Below, piece after piece: positions 6,417 through 9,881 of a stretch of DNA of 9,881 bases (position 1 is its first letter; the number at the start of each line of letters is the position of its first letter). Source of the DNA: DAOTVX01 sp034436015 (GTDB lineage Bacteria > Chloroflexota > Anaerolineae > Anaerolineales > Villigracilaceae); NCBI GenBank assembly GCA_034436015.1, contig DAOTWG010000043.1:1-9881 (forward strand), in the 5' to 3' direction. The notes below the pieces were generated by a model. The model made no database searches, was not told the DNA's origin, and worked only from the letters and a program-made list of their open reading frames with translations. The position numbers and the translations under genes were made by a program.

Positions 6417-7856
6417 CTAATACGCCCTGGCAAAATACACCTTGCGCCTCGCGTCTCTGCCGCAGACGATGCATTTGCCCCTGCCCTCTTCCTGGTCAAG
6501 CGGCATACAGCGTGTAGTCGCCTTCGTTTCTTCTTTGATTTTCGCCTCGCACGCTGCCGATTCACACCACCAGGAATACGCCCATCCATTCTGAACAGAC
6601 TCGGTCAACTCAGCGTAGTCTGTGGGATCAACGATGTGACTGTCACGAAATGCAGTAGCGCGCGCCAAAAGCGACGCGTGAACATCATCCAGTAGACTTT
6701 TGACGATCTCGACCAGACCGGCCTGTGGGACGGACGATTTGCCCTCTTTTCCAGGGCGATCGCGACGCGCCAGAGCGACCGTTCCCTGCGCTACATCGCG
6801 CGGCCCAACCTCAATGCGCAGTGGGACGCCGCGCATTTCCCAATCGTTGAACTTGAAGCCAGGCGTGACCTCCGTGCGGTCATCCAGTTTCACGCGTACG
6901 CCGGCCCCTTGAAGTTCCGCCTGCAAGCGGACCGCGGCTTCCATCACCGCGCCTGTTTCCGAGTCGGATTTGAAAATCGGGACGATGACAACCTGAATGG
7001 GGGCCAGGCGCGGCGGCAGAATCAAGCCCTGGTCGTCGCCGTGCGTCATGATGATCGCCCCAATGAAGCGCGTACTCAACCCCCAGGAGGTCGTCCAGGC
7101 GTATTGCAACGTGTTGTTCTCATCCAGGAATTGGATGTTGAAGGCTTTAGCAAAGTTCTGACCGAGAAAATGCGAAGTGCCCGATTGCAAGGCGCGCATA
7201 TCGCCCATCATGGCTTCGATGGTGGTGGACATGACCGCTCCGGCGAACTTTTCCGTTTCCGATTTGACGCCCTTGATGACCGGAACAGCCGCCTCGTTGA
7301 TGGCAAAGTCGGCGTACACATTCAGCATACGGAGAGTCTCTTCGCGAGCCTCAGCCTCGGTCGCGTGGGCTGTATGGCCTTCTTGCCAGTAGAATTCGAG
7401 CGTACGTAAGAAAAGACGCGTGCGCATCTCCCAACGAACGACATTGGCCCATTGGTTGATGAGGATGGGCAGATCGCGATAGGATTGCACCCACTTCGAG
7501 TACATGTAGCCGATGATCGTCTCAGAAGTCGGGCGGACGACCAGCGGCTCTTCAAGCTTCTCGCCGCCACCGATTGTCACCACGGCTAGTTCCGGCGAAA
7601 AACCTTCCACGTGTTCTTTTTCTTTTTCCAGAAAAGACATGGGGATGAAGAGAGGAAAGGCAGCATTGACGTGGCCGGTCTCTTTGAAGCGGCGGTCGAG
7701 CGCCTGTTGAATGTTTTCCCACAGCGCCCAGCCATACGGCCGCACGACCATGCAACCGCGCACGGGAGCGTAGTCGGCCAGTTCCGCGCGTAGAACAACC
7801 TGGTTGTACCATTCAGAAAAATCAACAGAGCGAGGAGTAAGTTTTTCTTCGGACAT
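6417..7856 (-). CDS. proS: Prolyl-tRNA synthetase, archaeal/eukaryal (ProS type 3) form
   Basis: Class II aminoacyl-tRNA synthetase that charges tRNA-Pro with proline using ATP, in the cytoplasm. 479 residues, close to the about 477 of the Thermus enzyme. Seen in order: motif 1 region AAFPLFIPMSFLEKE (65-79), RPTSE (108-112), motif 2 around NQWANVVRWEMRTR (134-147) with FYWQEGH (155-161), GTSHFLGQNF (226-235), motif 3 GLSTRFIGAII (259-269), then the anticodon-binding domain (about 286-390) and a C-terminal zinc domain with Cys431, Cys436, Cys462 and Cys465. It ends in Tyr479; in the Thermus enzyme the C-terminal Tyr reaches toward the active site. The insertion (editing) domain of the common bacterial ProRS is absent, which defines this type. 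The ATG at 7856 is the natural start; no strong RBS is seen. It follows the CNB/PH gene on the same strand by 90 nt with no promoter visible, so co-transcription is likely. No T-box signature was found. Confidence 0.97.
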   Translation of the reverse strand: MSEEKLTPRSVDFSEWYNQVVLRAELADYAPVRGCMVVRPYGWALWENIQQALDRRFKETGHVNAAFPLFIPMSFLEKEKEHVEGFSPELAVVTIGGGEKLEEPLVVRPTSETIIGYMYSKWVQSYRDLPILINQWANVVRWEMRTRLFLRTLEFYWQEGHTAHATEAEAREETLRMLNVYADFAINEAAVPVIKGVKSETEKFAGAVMSTTIEAMMGDMRALQSGTSHFLGQNFAKAFNIQFLDENNTLQYAWTTSWGLSTRFIGAIIMTHGDDQGLILPPRLAPIQVVIVPIFKSDSETGAVMEAAVRLQAELQGAGVRVKLDDRTEVTPGFKFNDWEMRGVPLRIEVGPRDVAQGTVALARRDRPGKEGKSSVPQAGLVEIVKSLLDDVHASLLARATAFRDSHIVDPTDYAELTESVQNGWAYSWWCESAACEAKIKEETKATTRCMPLDQEEGRGKCIVCGRDARRKVYFARAY

Positions 7857-7894
7857 AGGGCATCAGATGTTCTCGGGTTTTTTAGAGAATGTGT

Positions 7895-7918
7895 AGAAGA
7901 CCCCTTCACGGACCTTCT
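7895..7918 (-). other. Stem-loop in the spacer upstream of proS
   Basis: In minus-strand RNA, AGAAGGUCC and GGGUCUUCU form a 9-bp stem (two G-U pairs) around a 6-nt GUGAAG loop. On the plus strand the same positions give two mismatches, so the hairpin is favoured only in the proS transcript. It is followed by ACACAUUCUCU, not a U-run, so it is unlikely to be an intrinsic terminator. It could be a processing site or a leader element. A second short pairing, TTCTC with GAGAA, lies between it and the proS start. Confidence 0.4.
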
Positions 7919-7946
7919 GACTTGATCGTTTGTTTTCTCACGCGTT

Positions 7947-9620
7947 CTACTCTTCCTCCCCCGGTTCAGGATTGGGTAGTGGGGCGTCGGATGGTTGATT
8001 CGCGATGCGATGGTAAGCCGCGATCCACTCTGCCATCCGCTCGCGTTCCCTGGCCGTCTCGGCCTGGCGTTTGCGCTCCAACTGTGCCAGACGACGCTGG
8101 TCAATATCCTGCTGGACCACCGATGGGTTGGCTACGTCCTCAAAGACCATCTGCGTACTACCAACGGTGATGTATACGTTGCCATAGTTGAATAGCACTT
8201 GCCACAGGGTACGACGATGGTGCTCTGTGCTCAGGATATTTTCGAGCGCAGCGGCTTTGCGTTCCTCATGTCCAAAAGGCCTACGGTCAATGTCAAAAAT
8301 TTGATCTTGCGTCACTTGGAACTTGTCATTACTCCAGTCCACGTACTCATAAATCCACCAGCCAATGCCCAATACCGCTATCGCCATAAAGAACCATCCG
8401 AGACCGCCAACCGCGCTACGCGCAGGGGAAAGCCAGAAGTAAAACGCTAGAGCCAGAGCAACCAGCGAGAGACACGCGGCCGGCCACGTTTGCTGGAGCA
8501 AGACGATATAGTGTTTTCGATAGGTGATGACGCCTTCTTTTTCCTCGAAGCGCACCCTCAAGAAATTGCTCAAGACGCGCCTCCACCGAGGGGAGTGAGG
8601 GGGACTAGCAGCTACAGATGCCGAGGATACCTCTGGTTCCGGCGCTGCTTGTGCAGGATAGAGTTTTTCGCGAATAATACGTTGCGTCGTCGTTATATCC
8701 TCCTTGTGGGCCGCCTCGCGGCTACGCGTCCAATGCCTTTCGATCAGGGCGGCGACTTCATAGGGATGGCGCACCTCGTTGAATACAATGCGCCCCACGA
8801 AAGTCCGCACGATGATATCGCCGAAGTCCAATACCCGCCCCAGTTGATGGGTCTCTACGCCGACCGAGAGGATCGTGGTCAGGGGAGACTCCTGACGACT
8901 ATCGTATATGCCAAGTACCCTCTCTACCCAAACCACGCGTCGATTCGTGACCAGGTAGTAATCATTGCGCCAATCCTGATAGTTCCAGCCGGCCCACAAG
9001 AGGAAGCCGAACATCCCAATCCCGATCACCGCCTCTATCCAGGAAACAGGCGCGAAGAGGTAGAATAACAACACCAAAACCAGGAAGATAATACTAAAGA
9101 ATATTGGTCGCAACAGCGCTTTCCACAGTTGCAAGGGGTGCTTGCGCGCCAGGAAATACATGGTCTCATCGGGTTGGAGCCAGGAGAAGCGTTTTTTTCG
9201 CGCCAGGTTGCGGCTGGAAATAGCAATCTCAAGGCGCGCTCGCAGTCGGGGGGCCATTTTCAACAGGGCGAGCAAATCACGCCGAGAAAGCACGAGCAAA
9301 TGGCAAGGTTGAAGCGCTTTGGCGGTAGCCAGATAAGGGCGTTGCTTCAACACGGTCTCCTCGCCAAAGCAATCGCCGCTGCCAAGGGTTGCCAGAGTAT
9401 GAGAACGACGTCCGTGCCGGTAGGTTAACTCGACTCGTCCTTTGTAAATGAAAAATAGTGTCTCCCCATATTCTCCTTGGCGTATGATCGTCTCTCCCGC
9501 CTCGCAGGGTTCGTGCTCCTGCAACTGCGCGGCGATGGAGGCCAACTGTTTATCGTCCAGCCCATGAAACAGGTGGACTTTTTTAAGAAAAAGGAGCAAA
9601 GAGTCGCCTCCAACACGCAT
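7947..9620 (-). CDS. CNB-domain membrane protein with two tandem [2 TM + bPH2-like] units
   Basis: 557 residues from ATG 9620. Residues about 11-135 form a cyclic-nucleotide-binding (CAP_ED) beta-roll: GETIIRQGE, LFFIYKGRVEL, and a phosphate-binding cassette FGEETVLKQRPYLATAKA (85-102). The usual cassette Arg, two residues before the AT, is Tyr96, so cNMP binding is doubtful. A first unit follows: membrane helices about 171-191 and 193-212, then a PH-like domain with WRNDYYLVTNRRVVWVER (217-234) and a strand ending NEVRHPYEV. A second unit repeats it: helices about 379-398 and 405-424, DWSNDKFQVTQDQIFDIDR (428-446), NILSTEH, NYGNVYITV and FEDVANP. The C-terminus (about 503-535) is a charged probable coiled coil. 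Role unknown; a membrane-associated sensor or scaffold is plausible. It is the first gene of the minus block, with a good promoter just upstream. An in-frame TTG at 9599 with GGAGG 7 nt before it is a serious alternative start (550 residues). Confidence 0.9.
   Translation of the reverse strand: MRVGGDSLLLFLKKVHLFHGLDDKQLASIAAQLQEHEPCEAGETIIRQGEYGETLFFIYKGRVELTYRHGRRSHTLATLGSGDCFGEETVLKQRPYLATAKALQPCHLLVLSRRDLLALLKMAPRLRARLEIAISSRNLARKKRFSWLQPDETMYFLARKHPLQLWKALLRPIFFSIIFLVLVLLFYLFAPVSWIEAVIGIGMFGFLLWAGWNYQDWRNDYYLVTNRRVVWVERVLGIYDSRQESPLTTILSVGVETHQLGRVLDFGDIIVRTFVGRIVFNEVRHPYEVAALIERHWTRSREAAHKEDITTTQRIIREKLYPAQAAPEPEVSSASVAASPPHSPRWRRVLSNFLRVRFEEKEGVITYRKHYIVLLQQTWPAACLSLVALALAFYFWLSPARSAVGGLGWFFMAIAVLGIGWWIYEYVDWSNDKFQVTQDQIFDIDRRPFGHEERKAAALENILSTEHHRRTLWQVLFNYGNVYITVGSTQMVFEDVANPSVVQQDIDQRRLAQLERKRQAETARERERMAEWIAAYHRIANQPSDAPLPNPEPGEEE
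9607..9611 (-). promoter_or_regulatory. Shine-Dalgarno GGAGG inside the annotated CNB/PH start
   Basis: On the minus strand GGAGG at 9607-9611 is 7 nt upstream of an in-frame TTG (9597-9599), and lies within codons 4-5 counted from ATG 9620. This is the textbook position for a start at the TTG. The ATG at 9620 has only AGGA one base before it, which is too close to work as an SD. Confidence 0.45.
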
Positions 9621-9626
9621 GTCCTG

Positions 9627-9656
9627 ATTCTAGCATGATTCCGCGTTGCGCGACAA
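9627..9656 (-). promoter_or_regulatory. Promoter of the CNB/PH gene
   Basis: On the minus strand, -10 TAGAAT (9627-9632, 5 of 6 matches) and -35 TTGTCG (9651-9656, 4 of 6) are separated by 18 nt. Transcription would start about 7 nt past the -10, near 9620, which is the first base of the annotated ATG. The promoter therefore fits either a leaderless mRNA or a start further downstream. Confidence 0.5.
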
Positions 9657-9830
9657 AGGATGCGCCCGAGGTGCAACAAGTATGCCGGGAGACAGGTGTG
9701 GCGATCATCCATAGAAGCCCTCTCTGGGGCCGCATACCTTCGCGATGAATGGGACGGCGCACCTTCTGCAAAGGCGTTGTCAGAAGACCAACGACAAGCG
9801 CGCTCAATGGTAGCAGCCGGGAGCTGGAGG
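9657..9830. other. Right-edge intergenic stretch
   Basis: No gene with a recognisable product. Short frames cross the region on both strands, including one from ATG 9807 that stays open to the window edge for 25 codons without an RBS. None shows a family signature. It is probably upstream DNA of the CNB/PH gene and of whatever lies to the right. Confidence 0.4.
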
Positions 9831-9859
9831 GGCAGCCGCCTCGCGTGGAGGCGGCTGCC
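9831..9859. repeat. 12-bp GC-rich inverted repeat (hairpin)
   Basis: GGCAGCCGCCTC (9831-9842) and GAGGCGGCTGCC (9848-9859) are perfect inverted repeats around a 5-nt GCGTG loop. An upstream copy of GCAGCCG (9813-9819) could compete for the same CGGCTGC partner (9852-9858), giving an alternative fold. No T-run follows on either strand, so it is not a standard terminator. A purine-rich stretch (GGGAGGAGGAACGGAGG) runs on to the window end. It may be part of a structured RNA cut by the edge, or a dispersed palindrome. Confidence 0.7.
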
Positions 9860-9881
9860 GGGTTGGGAGGAGGAACGGAGG

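Noticed and set aside
6909..7409. 166-codon plus-strand open frame opposite proS
   Set aside because: Antisense to conserved class II synthetase motifs; no support of its own.
7857..7946. T-box riboswitch upstream of proS
   Set aside because: The spacer is only about 90 nt and has no T-box consensus or terminator/antiterminator pair.
8490..9068. 192-codon plus-strand open frame opposite the CNB/PH gene
   Set aside because: Antisense shadow; the minus strand shows repeated PH-like units and membrane helices.
9807..9881. Frame from ATG 9807 open to the right edge
   Set aside because: Only 25 codons, no RBS, and it runs through a perfect hairpin, so an RNA or palindromic element is more likely.
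9813..9881. 5' end of RNase P RNA
   Set aside because: The general layout and GAGGAACG are suggestive, but the invariant GTCC after that element is missing within the window; not called without the flanking sequence.

Overview
The window looks like bacterial chromosome, most likely from the phylum Chloroflexota (Anaerolineae-like). I infer this from the protein types: an AAA+ ATPase with an N-terminal winged-helix-like region, a membrane-anchored GH3-like ectodomain protein, a cyclic-nucleotide-binding/PH-domain membrane protein, and the archaeal/eukaryal-type prolyl-tRNA synthetase that also occurs in some bacteria. No 16S or other definitive marker is present, so this placement is an inference. 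The coding density is high and the sequence is moderately GC-rich. I see no insertion sequence, phage gene, CRISPR array, tRNA or rRNA.

Layout: two three-gene blocks converge tail to tail. The plus-strand block (239-5123) is AAA+ ATPase, then glycerophosphodiester phosphodiesterase (GDPD) after a 30-nt gap, then a large exported GH3-like protein after a 1-nt gap. A consensus -10 box (182-187) and a good ribosome binding site (226-233) precede it. The minus-strand block runs from right to left: a CNB/tandem bPH2-like membrane protein (7947-9620), prolyl-tRNA synthetase (6417-7856, after a 97-nt or shorter spacer holding a stem-loop), then, after a 332-nt gap with its own weak promoter candidate, a serine/threonine protein kinase with a C-terminal membrane anchor (5092-6084). 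The last genes of the two blocks overlap by 32 bp at their 3' ends, and I see no intrinsic terminator there.

How the genes may work together: proS is housekeeping. The AAA+ ATPase, GDPD, GH3-like protein, membrane-anchored kinase and CNB/PH protein are all plausible envelope or signalling functions. The GH3-like protein would face outward, the kinase domain inward, and the CNB domain inward. No sequence feature proves that they form one system.

The most interesting points are: the GH3-like protein keeps the nucleophile Asp position but has lost the His of the usual Asp-His acid/base dyad; the CNB domain lacks the Arg that normally holds the cyclic-nucleotide phosphate; the CNB/PH protein carries an internally duplicated [two membrane helices + PH-like] unit; the CNB/PH start is ambiguous between a leaderless ATG and an SD-led TTG; the convergent genes overlap; and a 12-bp GC-rich hairpin of unknown role lies at the right edge.
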